From Prosapia bicincta (taxonomy: Eukaryota; Arthropoda; Insecta; Hemiptera; Cercopidae): 64,000 nucleotides of DNA. The stretch is from NCBI GenBank assembly GCA_036971475.1, contig JBAIZL010000001.1, positions 139,718,192-139,782,191 of the forward strand, written 5' to 3'. The position numbers were made by a program, and so were the translations under genes. This document shows positions 24,389 through 35,160 of the stretch, piece after piece; the stretch's first letter is position 1, and the number at the start of each line of letters is the position of its first letter. Under the pieces are notes generated by a model. It did not search any database, was not told the origin of the DNA, and worked only from the letters and a program-made list of their open reading frames with translations.

Positions 24389-24640
24389 CAGTAGAACCTC
24401 TTTAATTCGCCACATTCGGGATCAAGAGGGTGACGAATTCGAGGAAAAAAAGAATGCGGAAGTCGTGAAATTAACATGTAATTGTGAGTAAACATAGCAC
24501 ATGAATTCGTGAATACGTATGTAATATAGTTACGCATATATTACGAGACAGTGCAGAAGATGTGTGTTATTACTGTGGCGAATACGGTGATGAATTAAAG
24601 GTGATGAATCAAGGAGTGTCGAATTAAAGAGGTTCTACCG
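24389..24640. mobile_element. pogo/Tigger-like MITE with TA target duplication
   Basis: The left end CAGTAGAACCTCTTTAATTC and the right end read on the minus strand, CGGTAGAACCTCTTTAATTC, form terminal inverted repeats of more than 20 bp. TA lies directly outside each end (24387-24388 and 24641-24642). TA duplication and CAGTAGAACC-type ends are characteristic of pogo/Tigger (Tc1-mariner superfamily). At 252 bp with no ORF it is non-autonomous. Confidence 0.85.
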
Positions 24641-25131
24641 TAGTTACTTTTTCCAAGGGAGTATTAAAAAGTTTGGATTTCATTGAGCCTGCTTTCTGAC
24701 ACCTGGTTTTATAAGTAGGCCAACCATGTCTTATTAACTTGTACAATAGTACGTATTACTACATGTGCTGATTGTCTTTACGATTTTGTTATTTCTCTAA
24801 TCTACTCTGGACTTATTTATCGCTTTTCCTCTCGCCCATCAAGGGATAAGCTAATCTCCCATCGCTCGCCTCCCCAGGAGCCGGTTAAGACTACTCTTCC
24901 CAGAAAGTAACAGTAAGCATACTGGGGAAATAGAATACCCGGGCGTACCAAAATTAGAGAAAACTTCAGCTAATGGCAGGTCTAACCCAAAGTTGAAATC
25001 TATGATCACCGTCGTTTTTCCAATATGGAGAAGCGGAATCCAGTCACCTGGCAAGCGTGATGTTACTTGGGAAAAACCACCCCCTAAATCATAACGTCAC
25101 CATTTAAAACATAAATATCCAGACGGTGTCG

Positions 25132-25810
25132 TAAAAAAAGCGACCAGTGAAATAAGCAGCCAGCGAAGTAAGCGACCATTTTCTAACTGCGCCTTGAGTC
25201 GTAATCTTCAGTGAAATAAGCGCCCATCTCAGAACTATACCTACTCTTGGTATGCCATAATCTACGTAAGACAAATTGAACTGTTAGATTTTTTTACATT
25301 TGTTTCCTGATTTACATCTCATTTCAACTAGATTTTGGACTGACTGAATGATAACAAATCAATTCTATCATTTAGGCGCGTTTAAAATCTGCCTTAAGAA
25401 AGCTTCGTCAATGATTTTTTTATATTTATATCTTATAACGTTATATAGTGTTTTATAATAGTTTTTAAAAGTATTTACGTAAGTTTATATTTATTTCTAT
25501 ATTTTTGTATGTTTCTCTTTTTTACGAACTAATTCCAGGTTTTGAAGATAGGAGAGAGTACGGAGACAAGCCTTTATGTCATAATTTTTTTTCATATTTC
25601 TTTTTTTTCAATAGCTGTATTCACTTTCTTATATTTTAGCTTTCTTCATTTTCCTCCCATGTTTAATTGTAATGGATAGTGGAAGCCTATTTCACGCAAC
25701 CCGGATTCGTTACCTCATGGTTGAATGGCCTTAGTGGTGTTAGGGGTAGTTTGGCCGCTTATTTCGCACATTCCTTGACGGTCGCTTATTTCACTGGTCG
25801 CTTTTTTATA
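25132..25810. mobile_element. non-autonomous DNA element with ~26-bp terminal inverted repeats and subterminal repeats
   Basis: The left end TAAAAAAAGCGACCAGTGAA + ATAAGC matches the right end read on the minus strand, TATAAAAAAGCGACCAGTGA + AATAAGC, with one or two differences. Further diverged copies of CAGYGAARTAAGCGMCC occur just inside the left end (about 25161 and 25210) and near the right end (25755). No transposase ORF in ~680 bp. The target duplication is unclear because of the A/T ends, so I do not assign a superfamily. Confidence 0.75.
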
Positions 25811-26916
25811 GATTCTTCCAGGCAGTTAAGGGATTTTCATGTAAGATTTATGTAAGTGGAAGGTGCAATAGGTTACTGTATAACTAAAAGATGAAAACGT
25901 CTGCTTGTAAATGACAGAAGTGGGTTAGTATGTATAGTCTCCGGCACACGAGAAGAGCCCTGGTCGAAGGCTGGTCAAAACGCTAAGGTCATTTCTAAAA
26001 ACATTTCTTAACAGAAAACGTCAGGCTTACAGAAAATTGCAGATTTGCAGAAAAGGTTTAATATATAAATTATTTTGTGCACCCTGTCTCAATAAAATTA
26101 GTACTTTTACCTATCTGTAAGTACTTATATTACTTATCTTATATTATAGTATGTGACAGGCGAAGCAGGCTATTGTGCGACATAAATAAGAGCTTAGCCT
26201 GTAAAGAGTTCAAGGATAAGTGCTCTTGGAGTAGGTACATTTGCATCATCTGTTGGAAATGCTTTTGTTTAAGGAACGCAAACTACCTTAGGACCGTGCG
26301 ACATGCCAGGATCACATCTATCATCGCTAATGCGCTTTGCATGTCCCAATATGTGTAACTAACACTGTGGTAAATATTTAAGTAATTGACACACCGAACC
26401 CTCATTTTCTCGCAAACATGTAACTTTGGGGGTGACTCCGAAAACGATTGCGTAATCAAATGCCTACCCCTAATCGTTTTATAAGTACACCCCTCCCCTT
26501 TAAATATGTATGAAGACATTTGGAGGTTTCGGTCGGGTCTTTTGCATCATCAAAAATGTATAACTTACATTAGGAACAAGTTGGACAAGACTGGGCTATT
26601 CCCATGGGGGCGGGCTTTCTGTTACGGATTAAACTCATATTTCACAATGAGATGATGGATTTCAGGCCAATGTTTGTTTATTCATTCTAATCCATTGAAA
26701 GCCTTGAATATTCAATAGAATCGTTGGTTCCACATTTTAGAGAAATAAATCAAAATTATTTGGCAGCGTCATCAACTTTATCTTGCGATTTAATATTTAC
26801 AAGTTTTAGAACAAAGCAGTATAAGTGTTCAATCATTGCGCAGTATTCGTTATTTATATTTATTATTTTACAATAAAACTTAATAAAATTTTTTAAATAT
26901 TAAAAAAAATAGTTTC

Positions 26917-26918
<2 letters not shown>
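25811..26918. other. no supported feature
   Basis: AT-rich. Overlapping frames at 26077-26358 (+) and 26283-26519 (-) show no domain. Confidence 0.4.

Positions 26919-26986
<68 letters not shown>
26919..26986. repeat. (TA)n microsatellite, 68 bp
   Basis: Uninterrupted TA repeat joined directly to the PLE-like tail that starts at 26987. Confidence 0.95.
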
Positions 26987-26987
<1 letters not shown>

Positions 26988-27106
26988 TCGCTCTTCTATT
27001 GTTGTTGGGTTCACCTCGTCAATGCTGGATGAGATTCTAGCGAAACGTCGGAACTGCGAATTTATGGACTGCATAATAAACGGATGTACTCCAGATAGTA
27101 ACTATT

Positions 27107-27111
<5 letters not shown>
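26987..27111 (+). mobile_element. PLE-like 3' tail between two TA arrays
   Basis: Contains GCTGGATGAGATTCTAGCGA then AACGTCGGAACTG: a near-hammerhead core (CTG-GATGAG, stem, CGAAAC-GTC). Its 3' part (GAACTG...ACGGATGTACTCCAGAT, GTAACT, TTCATC) matches the minus strand of 61059-61200. The 125-bp segment is sandwiched between TA arrays at 26919-26986 and 27111-27155, with no other sequence. This looks like a heavily 5'-truncated PLE copy in a TA microsatellite. Confidence 0.55.

Positions 27112-27155
<44 letters not shown>
27111..27155. repeat. (TA)n microsatellite, 45 bp
   Basis: Second TA array of the TA-tail-TA sandwich. Confidence 0.95.
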
Positions 27156-27158
<3 letters not shown>

Positions 27159-27339
27159 TGAACTAGTATACGTTTATTAAATTATAATAAATTATAAATA
27201 AATTTTTTTTGTGAAATAGCTATTTGTACTGAGCTATAGAAATAGTAAATTCCTACTGAGGTCAAATTTTATCATTGTTTGTTTATGTCCAATTTGTAAG
27301 TTTGATTTATTCGTTTCATTCATTTTTAACCTTACAGCA

Positions 27340-27600
27340 CTATTTATGATATTTTAGGGTAACCATGGCAACAGTTTAAGGTTGTACAATCTAGGTTTCG
27401 ATGACAATCAGGTGGGGGGGGGAAATTCATATACGTCTTTAAGAAAATCATTTCTTGGTATTGGAAAGTTGGTGCACTGCCAAAGCACGCTATAATTTTA
27501 AAATGAATATTCCTTGTTCGAATCCGGATAGACCCCCAAATTTTTATCATTTAATTATTGAATAAATATTTGAAAAAACTAATCAACAGTCAAGAGGATC
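27340..27600 (+). mobile_element. SINE-like repeat with tRNA-like boxes (copy 1)
   Basis: Order: GTAACCATGGCAAC (27359-27372), a tRNA-like segment (about 27465-27535) with TTGTTCGAATCCGG as B box, then a tail TAATTATTGAATAAATATTT + GAAAAAACT. The same order is seen at 31480-31990 (+) and, reversed, at 27740-28180, with tail homology at 57660-57740. The combination of B box and a shared 3' tail fits a tRNA-derived SINE family. Confidence 0.6.
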
Positions 27601-27739
27601 TTCATAATGTCAATATATTAAATTTGTAAAAGCTTTGAACCATTATTATAAATATTTCTGTTCATGGAGTTTTCATATTTTTTTCAATTCCTTCATTAGC
27701 TCTCACTTTCCTGATATATATATTTTCAATCATTAATAA

Positions 27740-28180
27740 AATATTTTTTTATTCATCCAATCAAGTTCAAATGCATTTATTTTAACCTATAGTGGAAGAC
27801 AATTGATGTTAATACAGTTTTTTTTCAAATATGTATCCATTAATTAAATGTTATAAAGTTTATGTCTCGGTCGGATTCGAACTGAATGACTTCATGTTTC
27901 AAATCAAGTACTGGCACTGAGCCAACTTTCAGATAGCTAGAAATTAGTTAGTTGAAGATGTGTATGAAATTATAAAAGAATGGTGTCTTGTAATAATGAA
28001 GAATTATAAGAGATATATAGATGAGAAATTATAGACCTCCATCAGCTTCTTAAATTAGAAGTTGAAAAGAAAGCGAATAAGTAGTAACAAACAAAAATAA
28101 TAATCTAACACTTTATACTGTATAGAGAGGAAAATAGAAAATTGCATTGAAATTTGCTTTCTATTTTGCCACTTAGTATT
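27740..28180 (-). mobile_element. SINE-like repeat (copy 2, inverted)
   Basis: Minus strand: a 5' part with AAGTGGCAAAATAGAAAGC (shared with 31499-31520), a tRNA-like segment at 27863-27931 with TTGGCTCAGTGCC (A-box-like) and AGTTCGAATCCGACC (B box), then the shared TATTTGAAAAAAAACTGTAT tail with CAATTGTC. It lies tail-to-tail with copy 1. The segment with the GTAACCATGGCAAC box is missing here. Confidence 0.6.
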
Positions 28181-28529
28181 GTGATTTTGTGGCATATTGT
28201 AACGTTTTTCTTTTGTATTACCGCCAAACCGCCCATAAAAGTGGAGAAAGGTTTCATTAGTCGCCACCGAGGGCAGCACACTACAGTCTCCCTTTATTAT
28301 CAGCTGTACTCTAGGTTCTTGGTTTGTCCGGTCTTTTTAAATTGAAATAGCAAATCAAGTGGGAGTCGAATAGAAGAGAAGCCAAAGGGTGCGTGTCGTA
28401 AAGGACCAGGCAGGAAAAGGCCAGTGCTAGCGGTGACCAAGGGATCAATCTCCTATCGGATTTACCCCAAGGAATCCAGCTACGGAGGTAACCCTTATAT
28501 TTTAATACAGAAAGTTAAAGCTCTCAATA

Positions 28530-28579
<50 letters not shown>

Positions 28580-29392
28580 CCTCTACTATAAATATGCGCA
28601 CCGGCCACGATCCTCTCCTATGTGGGGTGAGACGTTCTAAATTTTATTTTGGGGCATAACTCCATTTTTTAGTCTTCCTACGGCGGTGTGACAATGTGTA
28701 CATAGATATTTATATTAATTGTAATTATAAATTAAAGAGTAACTAAAATTAAAATTCTCTTTGCTGACCTCTTTATTTTTTTGTATTACCGTAATTATTT
28801 AGAATTACACACTGGTTTTTAGATATCAAAATTTCGTTAATATTTGAAACATGGTTAACAATTGAAACACTTTATGAGCCCCCCAGCTGTAATTTTACCT
28901 AGTCTACACAATGCAACCACCCACACTGTGTCTTCCATTATCGGCCGATACGCCCTATCCACCCTGTCGGAGTCACACTTTTTACGACAATTGCTTACTC
29001 GAACGCACCCTGCCGCCCAAGATAAGAACTTCGCGTTAAGACTATTTTTATTTCGAGTTTAACAGCTTTCACGGCTACAGAAAAAGGATAATTTATGTGC
29101 TGTGTGCTGGGCGGGATTTTATTGCTTCTGGGCTTCGTCGCGCCGCCCTAGTGTTGGAACGAATGTTCTCGAGTTGTTACAACTAGTAGTGCGAGTTGTT
29201 ACAACTAGCGTAAGTACGCGTAGCACTTTACGGACGAATTGTTCTTCAATACATGGATCAAACCTAAACGCTATAAGAAGCTTTGACAGACGCCGGCTTA
29301 CGTAGGGAAGGACATGCTAAGTTAGGGGAGGGCTTGGGTGTTTATTGAGCCAAGAAGCTTGGGTGTGAGCCAAGCCGGTTTAGTCTCTTCAG
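28181..29392. other. intergenic with a TA array (28534-28578)
   Basis: Apart from the TA microsatellite I can support nothing. 28860-29330 is more GC-balanced than its surroundings and carries short frames without domains. Confidence 0.35.
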
Positions 29393-29537
29393 GAGATCTG
29401 TAGCTCGACAAAATTCCTCACAAGAACTAGAAGGACTAATAGAACGACTAGAGAATATAGAAAAATTTTTGAAAGATTTCAATACCAAAAAAAAGGAAGA
29501 GAGTAAGAACATCGTTCTAAATGTGAGTTTCCAATAA
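29393..29537 (+). CDS. candidate terminal exon or C-terminal gene fragment, coiled-coil-like
   Basis: After a plausible acceptor (TTTAGTCTCTTCAG) the frame reads RSVARQNSSQELEGLIERLE, NIEKFLKDFNTKKKEESKNI, VLNVSFQ and stops at TAA 29535-29537; AATAAA (29533-29538) overlaps the stop. Codon use, charged/hydrophobic spacing (L..LI..L..I..FL, heptad-like) and lack of repeats look coding, unlike the neighbouring AT-rich DNA. The frame is open back to about 29349 without a Met, so it could also be a 5'-truncated fragment of a gene or transposase. I recognise no family. Without transcript evidence it remains a candidate. Confidence 0.35.
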
Positions 29538-29776
29538 AAGAAGGTTTGGCGGAAGAGGGATCCAATTGGATCCGACCTAAAATATATGGTAAATTAGTGC
29601 CAACTACTGACATTTCGAGTTTTAACATCCTTAGATGTAACACAATAATGGTTTTCTTTAACACCTCTAAACGATAGGAAAATACCAAATAACGTATGAC
29701 ATTTAGACATTATTTATTTTTGAACAAATGAAATGTGCAAAAGTATAATAATAGTACATATGTATAATTTTATATA

Positions 29777-29779
<3 letters not shown>

Positions 29780-29827
<48 letters not shown>
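29780..29827. repeat. (TA)n microsatellite, 48 bp
   Basis: TA repeat joined directly to the PLE-like tail at 29828. Confidence 0.95.
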
Positions 29828-29829
<2 letters not shown>

Positions 29830-29950
29830 CAATATGTATTCTTGTGTATTAATAAAGAACTAAGTCAAAATACAAATACAAGAATTATAATTGAATTTAC
29901 AATTCAAAGCTTTTCGTTGGCTATCAGTACCAATATCATCAGGAACAATT
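29828..29950 (-). mobile_element. PLE-like tail (same family as 14688-14841)
   Basis: From CGCAATATGTATTCTTGTGT through AAGAACTAAGTCAAAATACA to the minus-strand core CCTGATGATATTGGTACTGA + TAGCCAACGAAAAGC, it matches the 14688-14841 module with few differences. It keeps the TTGAATT/AATTCAA hairpin and borders a TA array at its outer end, as the other copy does. Confidence 0.6.
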
Positions 29951-29956
29951 AAATAA

Positions 29957-30254
29957 TTGTTTAATATTCCTGATGATGTTGGTACTGTTTTTATCGATTT
30001 TCATCCTTTCATTCAATTCGATCTTTCTATCGAGTTCAATCTTTTTATTGATTTCGATATTCTTATCGAGTTCAATCTTTTTAATGAGTTCGCTCTTTTA
30101 ATTGAGCTCCATATTTTATTGAGTTCGAACTTTTTATTGAATACGATTTAGTTTAATCTTTTCATCAAGTTTACTTTTCGTTGAGTTCGATCTATTCATC
30201 GAGTTTGATCTTTTCATCTATTAAAATCTTTATATTACCATATATCTACGGGAC
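29957..30254 (+). repeat. interrupted PLE-tail start followed by 18-bp minisatellite (left arm of inverted repeat)
   Basis: TTTAATATTCCTGATGATGT + TGGTACTG begins a tail on the + strand, then breaks at about 29988 into an 18-bp-type minisatellite (TTCGATCTTTTTATCGAG variants). The minisatellite (29991-30250) is nearly the exact reverse complement of 30663-30905. Translated, it gives six-residue repeats (FNLFNEF-like); this is not a gene. Confidence 0.75.
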
Positions 30255-30267
30255 GTATATCTACCAT

Positions 30268-30386
30268 ATATCTATATTCCTGATGATGTTGGTACTGTTA
30301 GCCAACAAAAAGCTTTGAATTGTAAATTCAATTATAATTCTTGTAGTTGTATTTTGACTTAGTTATATATATATATATATATATAC
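30268..30386 (+). mobile_element. PLE-like tail running into a TA array
   Basis: ATTCCTGATGATGTTGGTAC, TGTTAGCCAACAAAAAGC, the TTGAATT-GTA-AATTCAA hairpin and TATTTTGACTTAGTT, then (TA)n at 30363-30386. Plus-strand copy of the module at 14688 and 29828; here the GAAA box has become CAAAAA. Confidence 0.6.
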
Positions 30387-30662
30387 TGAAAAAACCAAAA
30401 TACTAAGGCTACATTTTTGGGATAGTGCAGTGGTATACGATAACATTGCTTCAAATTATATTAACCTTATAAATTAATTCAACTACCTTATTTGCAAAGT
30501 ATAAAATTATTGCTAAAAGCACTCAGCAACAGAACCATAGATGCTAAAATATTTAACTTACCTTACCTTATTTTATCCAACGCCCGTACGTTGTTCTTCA
30601 ACCATTCCAGCCTCCCAGTAGCGGTGTATGATGTCCCCTGTCGGATATGTTAGAGCATGGGC

Positions 30663-31130
30663 GTCCCGTAGATATATGGTAATATAAAGATTTTAATAGA
30701 TGAAAAGATCAAACTCGATGAATAGATCGAACTCAACGAAAAGTAAACTTGATGAAAAGATTAAACTAAATCGTATTCAATAAAAAGTTCGAATTCAATA
30801 AAAATATGGAGCTAAATTAAAAGAGCGAACTCATTAAAAAGATTGAACTCGAATAAAAAGATTGAACTCGATATTAAGATCGAATTGAATGAAAGGATCG
30901 AAATCGATAAAAAAATCGAAGTCAATAAAATATGACGCTCAATTAAAAGAGCGAACTCATTGAAAAGATTTAACTCGATTAAAATATTAAAATCAATATA
31001 AAGATCGAACTCATAGAAAGATCGAATTGAATGAAAGGATCGAAATCGATGAAAAGATCTAACTCGATGAAAAGGTCGAAATCTAATAATAGTTCGATCT
31101 GTGTGAAAAGATGGACTCAAAGATCGCATA
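30663..31130 (-). repeat. 18-bp minisatellite (right arm of inverted repeat, plus extension)
   Basis: 30663-30905 mirrors 29991-30250 almost base for base, from CCCGTAGATATATGGTAATA to TGAATGAAAGGATCGAAATC. The array continues past the mirrored part to about 31130 with more diverged units. The 119-codon minus-strand frame here is repeat translation. Confidence 0.8.
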
Positions 31131-31479
31131 ACGGTGACGGATAGCGATCGTCGGGATCCTAAACAAATCAAAAGTACACGAATTCAGTTTGCACAGTTAA
31201 ATAACTACTTTCAACTGCTGGATATCCAGCAGTCTGGAGCCTGCAAGACAGGTCTATGAAGAATACGTGTGCGAAGTCATCAGTGAGAGGGAAGCGTGTT
31301 GAATAGCACTGTAAATCAGTGGCCACATTTTTACTAACGAAAGTATTCCACAATAACAATCATAAAGAAGTAATATAAAATATTTTTTCCAAAGACAATT
31401 CCTACTTAAGTAAAAAAAAATGTTTTTTTTGTTTCTGTTTACTTTATAATTACAATTAATATAAATATGTATATACGTA
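31131..31479. other. no gene; 20-bp perfect palindrome at 31214-31233
   Basis: ACTGCTGGATATCCAGCAGT is its own reverse complement. A 63-codon minus-strand frame covers it but shows no domain. Otherwise nothing supported. Confidence 0.5.
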
Positions 31480-31990
31480 CGTCAGAATAACAATCCTAAG
31501 TGGCAAAATAGAAAGCGAATATCCTTGCAATTTTCCATTTTCCCTTCTATTTATGGTGTTAGACTATAGTTTTTGTTTGTTACTATTTATATAGGCTACT
31601 TTATTCGTCGCTTGCATTGTGTCGCTTTCCTATCGCATAGTCCTATCCTTTGTAAAGCAAGGTTCGATACTGTTAATCCAGTTAGTTTGCTTATTATATT
31701 CTTTTCATTAATTTTAATCCTTTAGCGTTATATATGATATTGTGTGGTAACCATGGCAACAATTAATGGTTGAGCAATAGCGGTTTTCTACGAGAACCAG
31801 ATGGGTGCAAAAAAATTCATATAAATCATTGCGAAGCAGATTTCTAGCTACGGGAAAGTTGTCTCAGTGCCAAAGAGCTAGACTTGGAACATGAGCATAC
31901 TCAGATCGAATCCGACCTAGACCCCAAAATGTTTAAAATTTAATTATTGAATAAATATTTTAAAAAAACTGTATTAAAATCAATTGTCAT
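31480..31990 (+). mobile_element. SINE-like repeat (copy 3, longest)
   Basis: Contains, in order, AAGTGGCAAAATAGAAAGCG, a TTTGTTTGTTACTA block, GTAACCATGGCAAC (31747-31760), a tRNA-like segment (31853-31920; GTCTCAGTGCC as A-box-like, AGATCGAATCC as B box), and the tail AATTATTGAATAAATATTTT + AAAAAAACTGTATT. This longest copy links the parts found separately at 27340 and 27740. Confidence 0.6.
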
Positions 31991-32074
31991 TCACTAAAGG
32001 TTAAAAATTAGGTGGATAAACCTAATAAAACCTAATAAAACGTATTTTATTAACGATTGAAAATTTGTACAAAC

Positions 32075-32792
<718 letters not shown>

Positions 32793-32936
32793 ATGCAAAG
32801 CGATAAAGGAGGCCGCGCGAAGGTGGAAGACAATATTGTGTTTTATGGAGGAAACGGAAGTGCTTCTGCTGTGATGGATGTTGACACAGGCGCATTAAAC
32901 GAAGAGGGCTATGCCATCCTATATGGAAAGTTTTGA
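32793..32936 (+). CDS. candidate 47-residue small ORF
   Basis: ATG (32793) to TGA (32934-32936) reads MQSDKGGRAKVEDNIVFYGG, NGSASAVMDVDTGALNEEGY, AILYGKF. Composition is balanced, with no microsatellite bias and mixed codon use, in a locally GC-richer patch, which makes it look more coding than other short frames in the window. The frame is open upstream for only a few codons before a TGA, so the ATG could be the start. No signal peptide, no domain I recognise, no clear splice sites. It may be a small gene, a retrocopy fragment or chance. Confidence 0.25.
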   Translation: MQSDKGGRAKVEDNIVFYGGNGSASAVMDVDTGALNEEGYAILYGKF

Positions 32937-33825
32937 ATTGTTGATTCGTCTTAGAGTTTTATTACATTTAATTACTAAAAGCGAGGTGAAGGGTTATTAC
33001 AAGGAGTATAGCTAGAAATAGCGATTAGATTCATTCTAAATAGGGTAGTAATTTTTAAGTTGGAGTACGTTTTGCAGCTACGCGGTCTTATCTTTAGATT
33101 GCTGATGATAAATTTTCTGTTGCTTCAATATATATAAACTTCTATAAAACGCGTTTCATGGTTCCTACATAACTTAAATTCGTTCAACTTTGTTACACAG
33201 CTGTACAGCAACTTACATAACGTCCAGGGGCAAACTCACTTCAAGTAGTTCCAGGAATATTCATACTTTTAGGATTAAAATTATATACGAATTAGAGGGA
33301 AATAAGGAAATGTTTAACGCTCCTAAAGACCCTCGTTGTCAATTTTTGTTTTAGAAAAAAATTTAATAAACATAAATTTTAAAAATAATTTATAAAACAC
33401 AATAAAATTGTTTAATTATGTAAATAAATTGCAGTTACTAGAATCAATTACGAACCATACGATTTTTATCAATCCTCTATCAAAAATAAAGTCGTAAGCA
33501 CAGTAAGATTAGATTTAACACATATAATAGGGTACAATCATTGTATTATTCATACAAACTCTTTACTGTCGTAAAATGTATTAAAATTAATTTGTTAACG
33601 AACATTTTGTTAATTTATTAAGTTTGACAATTTTTATACTCTTTATTAACGTGTTCACATTTTGTTTTGTCTAAATATCTACTAACAGCTTTATTAACTG
33701 CTATTTTTATAATAAATAAACCACGACAACCTATTACATTTTTTTATTAGCCTTATGTACATTTTGGTTGCAACGCTGTTACAATCTTCTCAGAGACCAC
33801 AAAATCTTTGTTTTTTAGTTAACTC
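32937..33825. other. no supported feature
   Basis: AT-rich; nothing I can name. Confidence 0.35.
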
Positions 33826-33905
33826 TGAAGATGTTTGCTTTGCAACTGAAAGTACGCAAGGCCAATTAAATAGAAATTGTGGGTATTGGTCGTTTTGCGT
33901 TTTTA
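33826..33905 (+). mobile_element. PLE-like tail with long hairpin
   Basis: CTCTGAAGATGTTTGCTTTG + CAACTGAAAGTACGC gives the box order CTGAAGATG, stem (TTGC/GCAA), GAAA. It is followed by a hairpin whose arms are CGCAA-GGCCAAT and ATTGGTC-GTT-TTGCG. Same architecture as the modules at 14688 and 34030. Confidence 0.45.
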
Positions 33906-34028
33906 TTAATTCACTACAGTTTGTTCTAAAATAGTGGTTATTTTATATATTTTCATTTTATAAAGAAATAATTTATTTTTTAGGTGATACGAGACTATTT
34001 TATTTTCCTCAAAGATTTTTTATTTATT

Positions 34029-34082
34029 TTGAAGATGGTGGTACTCTGAAACGCGTGAAGTAATAGCAATTACTTTAACGCA
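34029..34082 (+). mobile_element. PLE-like tail with hairpin
   Basis: TTTTGAAGATGGTGGTACTC + TGAAACGCG, followed by a hairpin AAGTAAT-AGCA-ATTACTT. It lies ~120 bp after the 33826 module on the same strand but is of a different sequence family. Confidence 0.45.
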
Positions 34083-34562
34083 TTGTATTACGCCAATGCT
34101 AGGAAAATATGTCTAATCATTTGGGTACTTTTTATTTGTTCTTTAAAATATTTAAACATATGTTTTGCCACGCTAGGTAGGGGGCACTTTAAAACTGCGG
34201 CTATCTTAGTCTGGCGAGGTGTGACAAATGTATCTAACACACAAAATGACTGCGCATATAATCGTATCTCTCACGTCTTCTTTTTTAAACTTCTATTCAA
34301 ACAGGTACCGTTTATTTTACGTGCTTTACGTGTTTGATTCCCTCTAGACTTAACACGTCTGATCTTTCGTCGATTACATTGTTATCGTCATTAACATCTA
34401 AAGTTTGTTTTTAATTTCCTCTACCCTCTGTCAGTTCGTTGTTACAAATTTGCTTTCAAATGTAACCAAAGGCATCTGACTATTGTTTTTATTAACTAAT
34501 TATTATTCCACCTGTTATTCGTTATTTAATACATAATTTTTTATTTATTTATTCTTATTATA

Positions 34563-34900
34563 TTCCAATCCTCTTGCCCTGTGTCTGTTCCTTAAAATTG
34601 TACTTTAAATATAAATCATATGATTTTTATATCATTATTTTTATTCCGTGTTTATGGAACTAATATTCTAGTTGTAATTTTTATACACCTATTTTCTTAT
34701 ATTTATCTATTCCTGGTTTATTCCAACCATTTCTGCTCTGTTTCTCTTCCTTAGAATTTTTTAATATAAGTCTTGTGATTTTTTATATAATTTGATATAG
34801 TTATAAATTTTTATATAATTATTGTTTTTATACTGTGTTTATTGAAGTATTGTTCCAGTTTTATATTTGTTATTTGTATGTCTTTTTATTTTTTATATGC
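34563..34900. repeat. two diverged tandem copies of ~168 bp
   Basis: ATTCCAATCCTCTTGCCCTG...TTCCTTAAAATT...GTGTTTATGGAACTAATATTC and ATTCCAACCATTTCTGCTCTG...TTCCTTAGAATT...GTGTTTATTGAAGTATTGTTC are parallel. AT-rich, no coding. Confidence 0.5.
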
Positions 34901-35094
34901 TTTCTTTCTGATTACATTTCAGTTCAATTTTCTTGGTTTATATTTCATGATTATTTTCTTTTACATTTTGGTTTGTTTACTTTTGAAAATTCTTTTTCAT
35001 TTATAATGTATTTATGTATATCTATTTATATAACTATCTAGTTAATTTTTAATTCTATAAGTAAACCATTGAAGACCCTTATCTACAAAAATTA

Positions 35095-35160
35095 ACAGTT
35101 ATTAATTATATCTGTACGGTTCGCCAAACAGTTAGCATCATCAGAAGATATAATAATAGT
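35095..35160 (-). mobile_element. PLE-like tail with hairpin (minus strand)
   Basis: Minus strand: CTTCTGATGATGCTAACTGT + TTGGCGAACCG, i.e. an exact CTGATGATG box, a CTAA/TTGG stem and CGAAC, followed by an AATTAA-TAACTG-TTAATT hairpin. Here GAAA is replaced by GAAC. Confidence 0.45.

Noticed and set aside
30812..31171. 119-codon minus-strand ORF with FNLFNEFALLI repeats
   Set aside because: Translation of the 18-bp minisatellite.
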